64,000 nucleotides of DNA from Ursus arctos (Eukaryota > Chordata > Mammalia > Carnivora > Ursidae). Shown in pieces: positions 10,546-21,300 of this stretch (its first letter is position 1; every line of letters starts with the position of its first letter). The translations under genes were made by a program, and so were the position numbers. The notes beneath the pieces were generated by a model that saw only the letters and a list, made by a program, of their open reading frames with translations, was not told where the DNA came from and did no database searches. The stretch spans positions 54,123,689 to 54,187,688 of the forward strand of contig NW_026622797.1 of the NCBI RefSeq assembly GCF_023065955.2, in the 5' to 3' direction.

Positions 10546-11584
10546 ACTAACAAGATAAAAGAGCAATAGATACTGTTTACAACTAAACTCCTTGTGATCA
10601 GGTGTCCTTTTTATGCTTGACTACCTTTTATTCTACATTTTGGTTTTTCCTGGGATCAGGCAAGTGTGCGCCCTTCCAGAACCCTCATTTTCTGCCAGAT
10701 TTTGGCCTCTAGTGAAAGTACTGGCTCATTTGTTTGTTTTGTGTGTGTGCTCTCTCTCCCTGCATTGAACTTGGCCTTCTGGGCCACTTGCTTGCTAGCA
10801 TATTCTAAATGGAAAAAAAAAAAAGAGGCAAGTAATATAAAGTCCTATTTTCAAATACTGAGAACTTCAAACTGAAATGTTAGAACCTGGTGCTCTCTCA
10901 ACATGTGTATCTTCTATTTCCCCAAACACATTTTCAAAGGAAATTGGTCCCATAGTGGTAAGAAACAAACAAACAACACACTTATTCTAAATGGAAATTT
11001 AGCTATGTATGCAGACTTCCTAGTAATTGGTAGGAAAGCCTTAGTTCTTAACCTATTTATGGACTCCTGGGAATAATGTGGTGGTGTTTGAAAACCAGTG
11101 TGTTTTTGAACGTGTTATAGTACCTATATTTGGGGAAAAAACTGGTTTTAGCTTTGGCTTAGTCAATTACTTACTTTATAATTTTTTCTGTCTGTAAAAG
11201 AAAAATCATATCCATAACAGAAGAGTGTGATGTAGAGAGGGGAATTTAAATTCAATTTTAAAAAGAGTGATAGGAATGACAGATAACAATTCTTATCTTA
11301 AGGTTAGATTTGTATTATAACACATGATTCTGGTATTGCATGTTGTTCACAGGTAAGTGTTTTATAAGATTTGGATATAGAAACATTCATCTTGATGAAT
11401 CATATAAAAACTTCGGCATTCCATAATTTCCACCTGTTAGCAGGATATATGTTTTTAGGTCTTTTGAAAGATTTTGTTATGATACCTATTAACGTACCCC
11501 AATTAATTTTAGAATGATAAAAGGGGTACGTGCATTAAAATTTTTTAATTAATCTTTGAAATGAGATATTAATAAAGTATTTCT
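10546..11584. other. AT-rich unique sequence
   Basis: No gene or repeat family recognised. There is an A run at 10813-10824. Confidence 0.35.
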
Positions 11585-11798
11585 TAGAATGGCAAAACTA
11601 AACTATGGTGGTGACATCAGAATAGTAGCTTCCTTTGGGAGAATGTGTGGACTGGGAGGAAGCACAAGTGAACCTTCTGGTTGCTGGAGATGTTCTGTGT
11701 CTTGATCCAGGTGATGGCTACATGATGCACCACATCTAAAAATTCACTTACTAGTTATGTACTTTATGTTATACTTCAACTGAAAAAAAAAAGGGAGA
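11585..11798 (+). mobile_element. L1 LINE 3' end (old L1M type)
   Basis: Forward L1 3' end landmarks are in order: 'GACATCAGAATAGTAGCTTC', CTTTGGGAGAATG, AACCTTCTGGTTGCTGGAGA, TGTTCTGTGTCTTGATCCAG and TTATGTTATACTTCAACTGA, ending in poly(A). Confidence 0.88.
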
Positions 11799-11929
11799 GG
11801 CAGGAACAGATGCTTTTAAAGATATAATGTTTAAAATATTGTTAAAAGAATTAATTGGTCTGAGTAGGCAGATGTCAACTTTTTCTTTTCTTACTTAGTT
11901 TCTCCCTGTCATCCAAATCCCCTAACCCT

Positions 11930-12170
11930 ACAAAATAATTTAATAGCAAATTGAATAGACATAGCACAAATTTTTTCCCAATTACAGGAGAAAGACTTCA
12001 TATAACTCAATACAAATAGGTAATAAAAACTAATAAGAAGTGTATTAATGCCCCCAAATTGAAATTGGAAAAGGGCAAGCAGTGAAATTCCGTGAAAGAG
12101 GATCAGTAAACCAATGAAAAAGGTGTTCAACTCATTAGAAGTTAAAGCACTTCACACTAGAGCAAGATAA
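11930..12170 (+). mobile_element. possible diverged L1 ORF2 fragment
   Basis: Words such as AACTCAATACAAATAGGTAA, GAAAAAGGTGTTCAACTCAT and TTAGAAGTTAAAGCA recall the L1 ORF2 stretch 'acaactcaataata...aagatgctcaacatcattag'. Divergence is strong, so the call is weak. Confidence 0.4.
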
Positions 12171-13109
12171 TGTTATTTTTAAAATTAGCAGAGACAATTG
12201 AGAGATTTTTATTTAATATTATTAAAAGGCAATATTTTAATATTTCCCATATTTTAAAGAATTTAGAGAAATGCATTTTTCAGAAACAAAGCACTATAAG
12301 ATCAGGTACCATTTTTAAAAATTGTGTGTCCAATTGTATTTCTTAGTTTAAGACACCTAAGAGTTTTAAATTCTTCTATTATAAAATATAAATATCATTT
12401 GATATTTCATTACAGTTGTGAGCTTCCTACAATTTTTCAGAAATTCTAAAGTTGAGAGTTAGATGGCCAATTTTCCTGAGTTACTGGGCTCAGATGCTGT
12501 TTAACAAGATACCATAATTTGCCATCCACCAAGAAACCTTGTGAAATAAGAGCTCTCAGCGCAGAATCCTTCTGTGAATTCTCAAAATAAAGCATTGGAA
12601 TGATATACATTGGCTTGTAAAATATTCCAGAAGAGGAATAACTTCATGGTGAGCATATCTGGGGAAATAGATGTACCTGGGACACTTAGGGCGCAGGACA
12701 GTAGATACTGGCAATGAACTCATTCTCACCATATGTGCATTGTCCTCTGGCCTTCTTTCCTGAATAGTCTCAACTATGTATAGCACCTCCCAGAATATGG
12801 GCCCACTGTGTTCCCTCTGCTTATCAGTCCTTTTTCCCTATTGCCCACGAAGTGAATTAATCCTCTATGAGTCTGCTTAGATACCTGATATTTGTCTCTA
12901 GGCTTCCAGAAGCTCTCTGCCTGGAGCTGAGCACTCCTCCTACAGGCTCCCACAGCACTCACCACCTGCCCTCTCCACACACTGCTGTCATGAACCATGG
13001 GCATGAACCATGTGTTATTAGTGGACTATGTGTTATTCAAATGCAGACACTTATTTCCAGTGCCTGGAGTCTGAATAAATTAATGCATATTTATAGAATG
13101 GGTGAGAAT
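12171..13109. other. unique sequence
   Basis: No gene or repeat recognised. A 101-codon plus-strand frame (12867-13172) has no known domain and is likely chance. Confidence 0.35.
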
Positions 13110-13350
13110 AATTATAGCCACACAGGGAGGCAATGTGGCAGAGTGGAAAGAACCTTGAAAATGATGAGATAGACTGGCTGCATCTGTTGGTAGTTGTCTG
13201 ACCTGGGAAGTCATTTCACTTCTCTGAGCATCAGTGTCCATGTGTTCAAAATGGGGCTGATAATTTGTCCCAGTTTAAATTATGGAAATAAAATGTAGTA
13301 ATTAAATAAGAGAACAGATGTGAAACACTGGAGTTCCTGGCACACAGTGG
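13110..13350 (+). mobile_element. MIR SINE
   Basis: Forward MIR landmarks: 'GGCAATGTGGCAGAGTGGAA', 'TTGTCTGACCTGGGAAGTCA', TTTCACTTCTCTGAGCATCA, AAAATGGGGCTGATAATTTG and GGAGTTCCTGGCACACAGTG. Confidence 0.85.
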
Positions 13351-13720
13351 ACATTGACTTCTCCTTCCTTCCGTCTTCCTTCTCAACTTCAGAAGGGCTT
13401 GAAGTCCCATTTTTTTCCATTGGTATGAGTGTGTCTGTGCAAGGATAAGGAACAAGTACATGTCTGATGTGCTTGCCTGTGGGTACACGCACACACACAT
13501 AGGTATATAGAGGCGCTTTTCCATAGACTCTTTGTTATGGGGACTCTTTCTACCTTGGATCCTTTGAATAACATTTAGAAGAAGATTTCAACTTTAACTT
13601 TTTGGAAAGATCAACAATTTTTAGCTCAGTTTGGGATACAAAATGACTCTTTTTGATCGTCAATAATTATTTGAAAATCTAGATTCTTGAGTATTTGCCT
13701 CACATATGTCTTTCTTATAG
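13351..13720. other. unique sequence
   Basis: No gene or repeat recognised. A short CA run lies near 13489-13499. Confidence 0.35.
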
Positions 13721-13888
13721 AACACATTGTCATAATGCTCCTGCCAATAAAGCATTCTTCATTTGAACATTTTCATTATGCAATCTGATTTTTAACCTTG
13801 AAGATTTTTAATGGAGCTATATAAATTTACCTCAAGATGACATAAAATACTACTGGATCTTTTTCTATCTGTCCTTATCACCTAAGCA
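13721..13888 (+). other. possible noncoding exon or conserved element
   Basis: The block is preceded by TATGTCTTTCTTATAG, a fair splice acceptor, and followed by GCAGGTAAGT, a perfect donor. All frames contain stops, so it would be a UTR or lncRNA exon. It also contains homeodomain-like AT words (CCAATAAAGC, TCATTATGCAATC). Exon status is inference. Confidence 0.2.
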
Positions 13889-14249
13889 GGTAAGTTATTT
13901 TTGGTGAAACCTAGGAACATATTACCCAACTTGTGTCGACTCAATGTTTATAAGTGGTACAAGATTTTTCTGTTCTACTTTTGGCATTGCAATTATGCTG
14001 AAGGGGAGTGGTTATTATTTGTGGCTGAGAGTTTAGTTACTAAAGATGCTGGCTGCTGTGCTGAACCTTAATGTACTTTTTGACATTGTGAAATAAGTAA
14101 ATCTCTTAAACATTTCTTCAATCTCATCAGTTCATGATAAGCTTTCAGGCAGGCCATAATATTGCTTTTGTTGAAACATCTTTGTTGTCAAGGTCTTATA
14201 CACAGAAATATAGCTCTTTTGGATTATAAATTCTGTTCTTCTAAATAAA
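13889..14249. other. unique sequence
   Basis: No gene or repeat recognised. Confidence 0.35.
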
Positions 14250-14510
14250 TATTTCTCCTTTCATTTCCCTCCCCAATCTGCACTTTATTTATTACTTTGT
14301 GATCTCTCTACTCTTGTTGCCTTTCATGGCTCCCAGTCGATTCCCTGTGTTGCCATCACTTATCTGTCCTCTCTACCTGGACTCCATGAGCAGCAATTTT
14401 CCATGAATTCACTCTCCCACCCCTCTCTTTCTCTTTTTCTGCCATGTCTTCCTTTGATTCTCCAACACTGGTTAATTGCCACTGCCCACTTTCCCTGAGA
14501 AAGAATTACT
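14250..14510 (+). mobile_element. L2 LINE fragment
   Basis: The CT-rich sequence, with ACCTGGACTCCATGAGCAG and CTTTTTCTGCCATGTCTTCC, is like the 3' half of L2, but diverged. It is probably part of the same L2 relic that resumes at 14880. Confidence 0.4.
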
Positions 14511-14650
14511 CATTCTTTCATTCATCCAGTACATATTTATATAATTCCTCCTACATGCCAATCACAGTGTCAGATGTCAGAACATAGCAGCAAATAGTTT
14601 CTGCATCCTTGATGTTTAGCATTTAGTTGGGAGATTACTATGTAATTGGA
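14511..14650 (-). mobile_element. L2 LINE 3' end fragment
   Basis: The order CATTCTTTCATTCATCCAGT, 'ACATATTTATATAATTCC', TACATGCCAATCACAGTGTC, 'AACATAGCAGCAAATAG' follows the reverse complement of the L2 3' end. Confidence 0.75.
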
Positions 14651-14744
14651 TGACTACTCCAACTCTGGACCCCTACTCCCACTCCACAATCCTTTTGCTC
14701 ATTGCCAGCAGGTTCCCTCTGGTCTTGCTACCCAAAATAAGGTG

Positions 14745-14870
14745 GGTCATCAGCTTTCCCAGAGCGTTTGATAGAAATGCAGAGTGTCAGGCCCAGTACT
14801 GAGTCAGAATCTGCATTTTAACAAGAACCCATTGTGGTTTGTGTGTACTTTCTGATGGAAATCCCCATGC
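14745..14870. mobile_element. MER5-like hAT fragment
   Basis: GATAGAAATGCAGAGTGTCA, GGCCCAGTACTGAGTCAGAA and TCTGCATTTTAACAAGAACC follow the middle of MER5A. The terminal repeats are diverged. Confidence 0.6.
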
Positions 14871-14879
14871 CAAGTGTCC

Positions 14880-15616
14880 TTGTTTCTCTCCACCCCTTTC
14901 AGGTCCCTGCTCAGACACTTTTCCTTACTTTTAACGGAGGACCTTTCTTATTCAACTGACTAGATGGTTGAGACCATTTGATGATATTTCCTCCTGTCTA
15001 GCTGAAGAGCTTTATCTCTGTCTTCATGTTGGTCTTCTCTTAACACATTCTTCCTTTTGCATGGACGAATGTTTCTCTTTGAACTCCATCTTATGTCTTC
15101 TTTCCTTCGTTACAAACTTACCCATGAATTACCTTTTCCTTTAGTTACATTTTCCATTTCTCCAGAAAAATTCGTATTTATCCATTTCTTCAAGACTGTT
15201 GTTCTGTCTTTACTAAGGGCACCTTTCTTCTGTATACTGAAAAAATCTTCACTTTTACTTTTTAAGGTATAATTCCATATCTACATTGCGTTTCAGTATG
15301 GGAGAAGCGTGGACTCATTTCCCTAATTTTTTTTTTTACCACTTAAAAACTTTTAACCCATTGAAATCTAGTTTCTACCTCTATCTTCTCTCCTGAAACA
15401 AATTTGGATGTCAGAAATGACCATATGATTGCCCTGAGTCTCTGTTCTTATACCCCTTCTTCCTATGTGTGCTAACATTCAGTGATGCTGACTACACTTT
15501 TCTTATTGGAACTCCTCTTGGGCATCTGTGAGCCTCTTTGGTTGATTTTCCCCTTGCTCCTCTGCATACTTCTTTTCCGACTCCTGTCTCTCCTTTCCAA
15601 CCTCTAAATGTAAGCT
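14880..15616 (+). mobile_element. L2 LINE ORF fragment
   Basis: Pyrimidine-rich sequence from about 15400 (GAAATGACCATATGATTGCC, GACTACACTTTTCTTATTGG, CTTTTCCGACTCCTGTCTCT, CAACCTCTAAATG) parallels the L2/CR1 reverse-transcriptase region. The L1 at 15617 splits this relic, which resumes at 16066. Confidence 0.6.
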
Positions 15617-16065
15617 TTAAAAAATTAATTTTATTGAGATAGAAGTTACATATAATAAAATATACCCATTTTAATTGTATAGTTCTATGAGTTTTGACAA
15701 TGCATATATCCAGATAAACACCACCATCACAATCAGGTTAGAGAACATTTATATTACCCTAAAAAGTTCTTTTGGTCCTTTGCTGTCCATTCTTCCCCAC
15801 CCGAAGCAACCACTGATCTGCCTTCTGTCAATACACATTAGCTTCCTTTTCTGGAATTTTATATAAATGGAATTATACATATTTACTCTGTTGGTTTGGA
15901 TTCTTTCAGTTGGCATACTTATTTTGCAATTCATCCAAATTACTATGTGTATCAGTACTTCATTCCTTTTTATGGTTGAGTGAATTCTTTCTATGCATAC
16001 AGCACAATATATTTTCTTTAAATCCAGGTGTAAGTATTTTTCAGGGACTTCTTCCAATTCCCTTT
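15617..16065 (-). mobile_element. L1 LINE fragment (L1ME-like) inside L2
   Basis: Reverse L1 landmarks: TTTTATTGAGATAGAAGTTA, GTATAGTTCTATGAGTTTTG, CAACCACTGATCTGCCTTCT and TTCTTTCAGTTGGCATACTT. It breaks a long L2 relic. Confidence 0.8.
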
Positions 16066-16620
16066 CTTTCAGAACTTGTACACACTTTTATGGTAGCAAA
16101 TGTCATCTCCTTTTGTGTGGCTTCTGAATCTCCACTGATAGCCTTTGCCTACATCGTAGATTTTGAATTTCATTTAAAGCTCTGTGCTTGATATCTGTTT
16201 CTGGGTTGCTTAGTAACAATTTAATCTTAAAATTTCCAAAACAGACTTCACTCTGATGTCTCTTTTTCTGTTAATGGTACCTTCCTTATCCTAATTGTTA
16301 CCCAGGCAGAGTATGTTTTTTTTTTTTGTTTTTTTTTTTTGTTTTTTTTGTTTGTTTTTTTGCCCATTATAATGACTTGATTTTTAAGCTCTGTATGTTC
16401 TGTTTTTCAGCCTCTCACATTCATCCTATTCTTTTCCATTCCTCCTGCCATTATTTGATTTCAGGCCTTTTTTAAACTTCTCTGTCTGCACTTCTAACTA
16501 TTCTCTTCCCAGGGGTCATGTTTATTTTCCTAAGATACAGATCTCACAGTTTTCTGTCCCTACACAAGAACATCCTAGTCCTCTCCTTTTGCTCCTGGAA
16601 TAAGTCTTAATAATAAGTAC
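16066..16620 (+). mobile_element. L2 LINE ORF fragment, continuation
   Basis: CAGACTTCACTCTGATGTCT, CTGTTAATGGTACCTTCCTT and GTTACCCAGGCAGAG match the L2 ORF stretch that follows the part at 14880-15616. A T-rich insertion lies within it. Confidence 0.55.
16315..16367. repeat. T-rich low-complexity tract
   Basis: Runs of T broken by single G are visible directly; possibly a poly(A) tail of a decayed minus-strand retroposon. Confidence 0.9.
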
Positions 16621-17195
16621 CAGGGACTGAGTAACTTCTTCATGTCAGACACATTACATTCATAACGTGTGGCTACAACTCTTGTTGGGCTGTGGCAACA
16701 TATTGGGTAAATGAAAAGACTATAGCAGACATGCTAGATGGTCCTTGCTTCCTTTTCCACTTCTCTCGTTAAGCTGTTGTCTTCCCTACCTCATGCACCT
16801 CAACTAACCAACAAACTGCAAGGCTTACAAAGGCAGAAAAGTACTATTCTGACAATTATTGGGATGGGACTGCACTGATGATCCTAGGCAAGAGGCGTGA
16901 AAACAAGAACAACTTCCAGCCACAAGTTTTGCAGCCCTGAGAGACAAATGCTTTTATGTGAACCCTACCACAAAGACCCATAGCCTTTCTTCACCCTGCG
17001 AAACTCCAGGTATATCTGGACATGGTAGTTACGAGGTCTTCAGGTGCTCCCTAATGCACGTTAGCTGATTAGTATCTTTAACTTCTATTTGAACCATTTC
17101 GTTATTTTGTTTTGAAAGGCAATATTCTCGCTGGTGGTAACTTGGGAGGTGGACTACCTGACTTAAGAACCCATGACTGTAGAAGAAGTGATTAG
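16621..17195. other. unique sequence
   Basis: No gene or known repeat recognised. It may belong together with 17398-18060, which the SINE at 17208 separates from it. Confidence 0.35.
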
Positions 17196-17207
17196 AAAAA
17201 GTAGAAT

Positions 17208-17384
17208 GGGGCGCCTGGGTGGCTCAGTCATTAAGCGTCTGCCTTCGGCTCAGGTCATGATCCCAGGGTACTAGGATTGAGCCCCTGCTCAGCAGGAAGC
17301 CTGTTTCTCCTTCTCCCTCTGCTTGTGTTCCCTCTCTTGCTGTGTCTCTCTCTGTCAAATAAATAAAATCTTTAAAAAGAAAAA
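17208..17384 (+). mobile_element. Can-SINE, complete, with TSD
   Basis: The head GGGGCGCCTGGGTGGCTCAG, the middle GTCTGCCTTCGGCTCAGGTC and the tail GTCAAATAAATAAAATC plus poly(A) are all present and little diverged. TSDs AAAAAGTAGAAT lie at 17196-17207 and 17385-17396. This is the best arctoid-type copy in the window. Confidence 0.98.
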
Positions 17385-17397
17385 AAAAAGTAGAATG

Positions 17398-18060
17398 TTG
17401 GTGAGTTTTGGCTGCTTCTTGGCCCTTTTAGGACCAAGTACTGCATGAGAAAAGCTAAGTCCAGGCATGGATTGGTTAGCTTGGAAATGGAGATGGCAGG
17501 TAAAAGAAGTTTGCTAACGGAAGCACTCTTTGCCTATGGCCCACAATCTAAAATGAGGGGGGACCTCAGAAATTCTGGGCCTCATGAGATGGACCAAGCC
17601 AACTGCTTTTCCCCACCAAACAGCAAGAATACAGATTGTTCAGGGATTTCTAGCTGTGAAGATCGGGTTGAGAGTACTGCCTTGCATATTGTCTCAGATA
17701 ACCGCGAGGCAGTTGTCATGAAATTGAGGAAGATAAACATGGAAACCAGTGACTAACGGAGGAGAGTGGCAGGCTTAAAACTTATGATCAGAAAAGACTC
17801 TGGCTGTAGTTACTTTTACATGGTACTGACTGGAAGCGAATAGATCAAAAAACTATGTTTGGGAGAAAATTGTATTGCCAAAGCAAAAAATGATGGCCTG
17901 GACGTTCTGTGATACTTCAGTACTTAACACGACTTGCAGCTTTCCTAGACTGCCCCAGCAGCCAAATGCAGTTAGAGCTGTGTCGCTTCCAAGCAGAGCA
18001 TAGGCTCCAGCACCCAGTTCAGATGGGGCCTTGGGTAAAAATGCACAAAAAATCTCTAGA
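17398..18060. other. unassigned sequence with a 103-codon open frame
   Basis: The plus-strand frame 17445-17756 is open for 103 codons with mixed, non-repetitive composition. I do not recognise a domain. No promoter or splice sites point to a gene. It could be a decayed internal region of an LTR element or a chance frame. Confidence 0.2.
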
Positions 18061-18061
18061 G

Positions 18062-18218
18062 CATAGATTGGCCAACTGCATCTCTCAGGCTAAATTCAAC
18101 CTGTGACCTGTTTTCTGTAGCTTATGAGCCTAAATATTGTTTTACATTTTAGTCTTTTATTAACTAATTAATAATAAAAATTAAATTATGTTTTAAAGGG
18201 TATTACTCTTTACATTTT
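18062..18218. mobile_element. hAT-type DNA transposon relic, left part
   Basis: AGATTGGCCAACTGCATC, CAGGCTAAATTCAACCTGTG and AGCCTAAATATTGTTTTACA resemble the mammalian element whose ends read 'GGCAAACTA..GGCCAAATCCGGCC'. The matching right end lies at 19017-19150, so the L1 between them was inserted into it. Confidence 0.6.
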
Positions 18219-19016
18219 TTAAATTTTATTTTTTTCTTTCTCAAGCTTTACTGAGATATAATTGATAAATAAATCTGTAATATATTTAAAGTGTGCAACA
18301 TGATGATTTGGTGAACGTATACATTGTGAAATAATTACTACAGTCAAGTCAATTAACATGTCTATCACTTCACATAGTTACTTTTTTTTTTTTTTAGAAT
18401 GCTTAAGATCTATTCTGTTAGTAGACTGCAGGTGTACAATATAGAATGGTTAACTATAGTCACCATGCTGTATATTAGATTCTCAGGATGTATTCACCTT
18501 ATAACTGAAAGTTTTTACCCTTTAACCAACATCTCCTCTTCCAGCCCTCCAGCCCCTAGCAACTACCAATCTCCTCTGTTTTTATGAGTGTGATTTTTTT
18601 TTTATTTTAAGATTCTACATGTAAGTGATATCATACAGTATTTTTCTGTGTCTGGCTTATTTCACTTAGCATAATGCTCCAGTTTCAGCCGTGGCAGGGT
18701 TTCCTTCTTTTTAATTTTTTTCCTTCTTTTTAAAGGCTGAATAGTATTCCTGTGTGTGTGTGTGTGCGCTCACGCATTGTGTTTTCTTTATCCATTTGTC
18801 CATTGATGAAAACTTACGTTGTTTCCATATCTTGGCTATTATGAATAATGTTGCAGTGAACATGGGAGTGCAGATGTTTGAGATAGTGATTTCGTTTCCT
18901 CTGGATAAATACCCAGAAATAGGATTGCTGGATCATAGGATAGCTGTGCTTTTAATTTTTTGAGGAACCTCAAATCTATTTTCCCTAATGGCTATACCCA
19001 TTTATATCCCCACTGT
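18219..19016 (-). mobile_element. L1 LINE (3' UTR and ORF2 end), with TSD
   Basis: Reverse L1 landmarks: TTTACTGAGATATAATTGAT, GATTCTACATGTAAGTGATA, AATAGTATTCCTGTGTGT, TTTCCATATCTTGGCTATTA and TGAGGAACCTCAAATCT. TTTACATTTT occurs at both edges (18209-18218 and 19017-19026), consistent with a TSD. Confidence 0.9.
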
Positions 19017-19150
19017 TTTACATTTTCAAGAATTATAAAATTAAAAAAGCAGCAGTAATAACAGAAAAGAAAAATATGTGACACCATATATAGGACACAA
19101 AGCCTAAAATGTTTATTTTATGGCACTGTAAGAAAAAAGTTGCATAACCT
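19017..19150. mobile_element. hAT-type DNA transposon relic, right part
   Basis: AAGCCTAAAATGTTTATTTT, GGCACTGTAAGAAAAAAGTT and GCATAACCTG mirror the left part at 18062-18218, as expected for a palindromic DNA transposon. Confidence 0.6.
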
Positions 19151-19639
19151 GTATCCTAGAGGGTAAAGCCAAGGTTCTTGAACAGTGGCCAAATGAGTTA
19201 TCCTAAAGAACAAAAGCAAGAAGAGTCTGATGGACTAATTGAGGAAATCACTTCACTGCTATTTCAGAGAGTATTCACAATTCCTATTCAAGAAGATTTG
19301 ATAGTTACTGTTTTGGCGATTTCTCACATTCTTCCCCTTTCCATATGGGAGTGACTACAGCGGTTATCACATTACTATTTTTTGTTTGCTTGTGACTTGT
19401 TGAGGAGCAGATAACATGTTAATTGTTTCATAGGTCACTAGACTTTGAGGAGTTATATCTAGACATTACAAGAAGAACAGCCCATCAACCCAAGATCCTG
19501 GACTTTGAACTGGCTTTCATGTCAGAATGGGTGTTGATTTGTATCCCTTGGGCTAGGGGTGAATGCATTCTGTATGTAGGAAGAAGGGTGAACATGGATA
19601 TTTGGTTGACCACAGGGGCTACTGAGTGCATTCAGTGTC
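19151..19639. other. unique sequence
   Basis: No gene or repeat recognised. A 121-codon plus-strand frame starts at 19423 and runs into the LTR relic, so it is unlikely to be coding. Confidence 0.35.
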
Positions 19640-19837
19640 AGTTCTCCACTTTTTACTTTTGCAAACAACTCTGTGCTTTTGCTGGATACATGGGCGCACA
19701 GGTAGAGAGACTACCTTTTCCAGCTTCCCTTGCAGGTATAAACAGCCATATGACTAAGTTACAGACTATGGGTTGGGAGTGGAAGTGATAGTACAACTTT
19801 AATGTTACTACCCAAAGGGAATTGTGGGAATTGTTTG
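19640..19837 (+). mobile_element. old LTR relic, left part
   Basis: TTTTCCAGCTTCCCTTGCAG, CATATGACTAAGTTACAGAC and GGAGTGGAAGTGATAGT follow a common mammalian LTR plan. The right part resumes at 20254 after the young L1. The exact family is not settled. Confidence 0.55.
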
Positions 19838-20253
19838 GTGAAATATTAGTCAGCCATCAGCAAAGATGAATACCTACCATTTGCATCAACATGGATGGAA
19901 CTGGAGGGGATTATACTAAGTGAAATTAGTCAAGCAGAGAAAAACAATTATCATATGGTTTCACTTATATGTGGAACATAAGGAATAGTGCAGAAGACCA
20001 CAGGGGAAGGGAGGGAAACCTGAATGGGAAGAAATCAGAGAGGGAGACAAACCATGAGAGACTCTGGACTCTGGGAAACAAACTGAAGGTTACAGAAGGG
20101 AGTGGGGTGGGGGATGGGGTAACTGGGTGATGGGTATTTAGGAGGGCACATGTTGTGATGAGCACTGGGTATTGTATGCCACTAATGAATCATTGAACAC
20201 TACATCAAAAACTAATATTGTTGGCTAACTGAACATAATAAAATTTAAAAAAA
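19838..20253 (+). mobile_element. young carnivore L1, 5'-truncated, with TSD
   Basis: The L1 3' end plan of carnivores is clear: ACCATGAGAGACTCTGGACT, CTGGGAAACAAACTGAAGGT, GGGGGATGGGGTAACTGGGT, GAGCACTGGGTATTGTATGC, 'CTACATCAAAAACTAATA' and a poly(A) tail. TSDs TGGGAATTGTTTG lie at 19825-19837 and 20254-20266. Confidence 0.97.
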
Positions 20254-20480
20254 TGGGAATTGTTTGCTGTGGACTTCTTTCCTCCTTTTCACAGGCTGAA
20301 AAATGGCAAAGACTAGAGCAACCATGGAACCCCTGGGTTAAGATGATGGGTTTCCTTGTTAGGCCTGGACGCTCACTTATAGACCCCTAGATGGGGGAGA
20401 AATAAGCTATTTTATTTAAGCCCCTGTATTCTGAGGTCTTTATGCTATGGAAGCTTAGTCTGTATCCTCAGTAATACAAT
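20254..20480 (+). mobile_element. old LTR relic, right part
   Basis: GAGAAATAAGCTATTTTATT and 'TTTAAGCCCCTGTATTCTGAGGTCTT' are typical of the poly(A)-signal and 3' end region of mammalian LTRs of this plan. It completes the piece at 19640-19837. Confidence 0.55.
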
Positions 20481-20509
20481 GCTGAAATCTTATTAACCTC
20501 AAATATTAT

Positions 20510-20775
20510 TTTATCCATGAAGCTTTGTCATTTTTCCAACTCAAAATAATCTCTATCCTTTGAACTCCAAAAGAACTTTGCTCTTTTCTCACAGCACTTA
20601 TTACACTTTGTTTTAAGGTCACTTTTATAGCCCTTCTCAGTAACTAGATTCTAAGCTCTTTTGGGAGGCATGGGGATAGAGAAAGGCAATATCTAACTAA
20701 TTTCTAGACTTTTAGATTCACACACAGGGCTTGAAATATAAAAGCTATTAAATAAATATTTGTTTAATTGAATTG
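20510..20775 (+). mobile_element. L2 LINE 3' end
   Basis: TTTGCTCTTTTCTCACAGCA, ACTAGATTCTAAGCTCTTTT and ATTAAATAAATATTTGTTTA follow the L2 3' terminus. Confidence 0.75.
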
Positions 20776-21099
20776 ACTCTTTAATTATTAATTTTCTGAG
20801 CAGTATATGTTCATTAGCTGAATAGATATGGGAAACAGGAGATGATGAACCCAAGTCAGAAATCTTTCAATAAGATGATATGAACATAATGCATATTATG
20901 TATTTTTTCTTATTATTAATATCTTATCAGTTATAGATGATTTATATATCTGCTGAATATTTTGTCTTCTTAAATAAAATACATTTCCTTGAGTATCCTT
21001 TAATAGACCATGAAATCAAGTCATAATTATGGACTGCTTAGTAACTATTTCCTTTTGCAACAAAGGAATATCTTACTTAAGGGTCATGTTAAAACAGGC
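20776..21099. other. AT-rich unique sequence
   Basis: No gene or repeat recognised. Confidence 0.35.
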
Positions 21100-21300
21100 A
21101 GTATGTCTTTGTGGTTATGAATGTTGAATTTGGTATTAAATAGTTCTCAGTCTGGATTCTGACCTTGTCAATTATTAGCTGTATGATCTTAGGAAGGAAA
21201 CTTAACCTTTCTAAACCTGTTTCCTGGTCAGTAAAGTGAGTAGAACAGCATCTATTTTAAGTTGTTATAATAATTAAGCTAATGTATATAAAACACTTTT
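21100..21300 (+). mobile_element. MIR SINE
   Basis: Forward MIR landmarks: 'GTCTGGATTCTGACCTTGTC', ATTATTAGCTGTATGATCTT, TAACCTTTCTAAACCTGTTT, GTCAGTAAAGTGAGTAGAAC and 'AATTAAGCTAATGTATATAA'. Confidence 0.85.
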
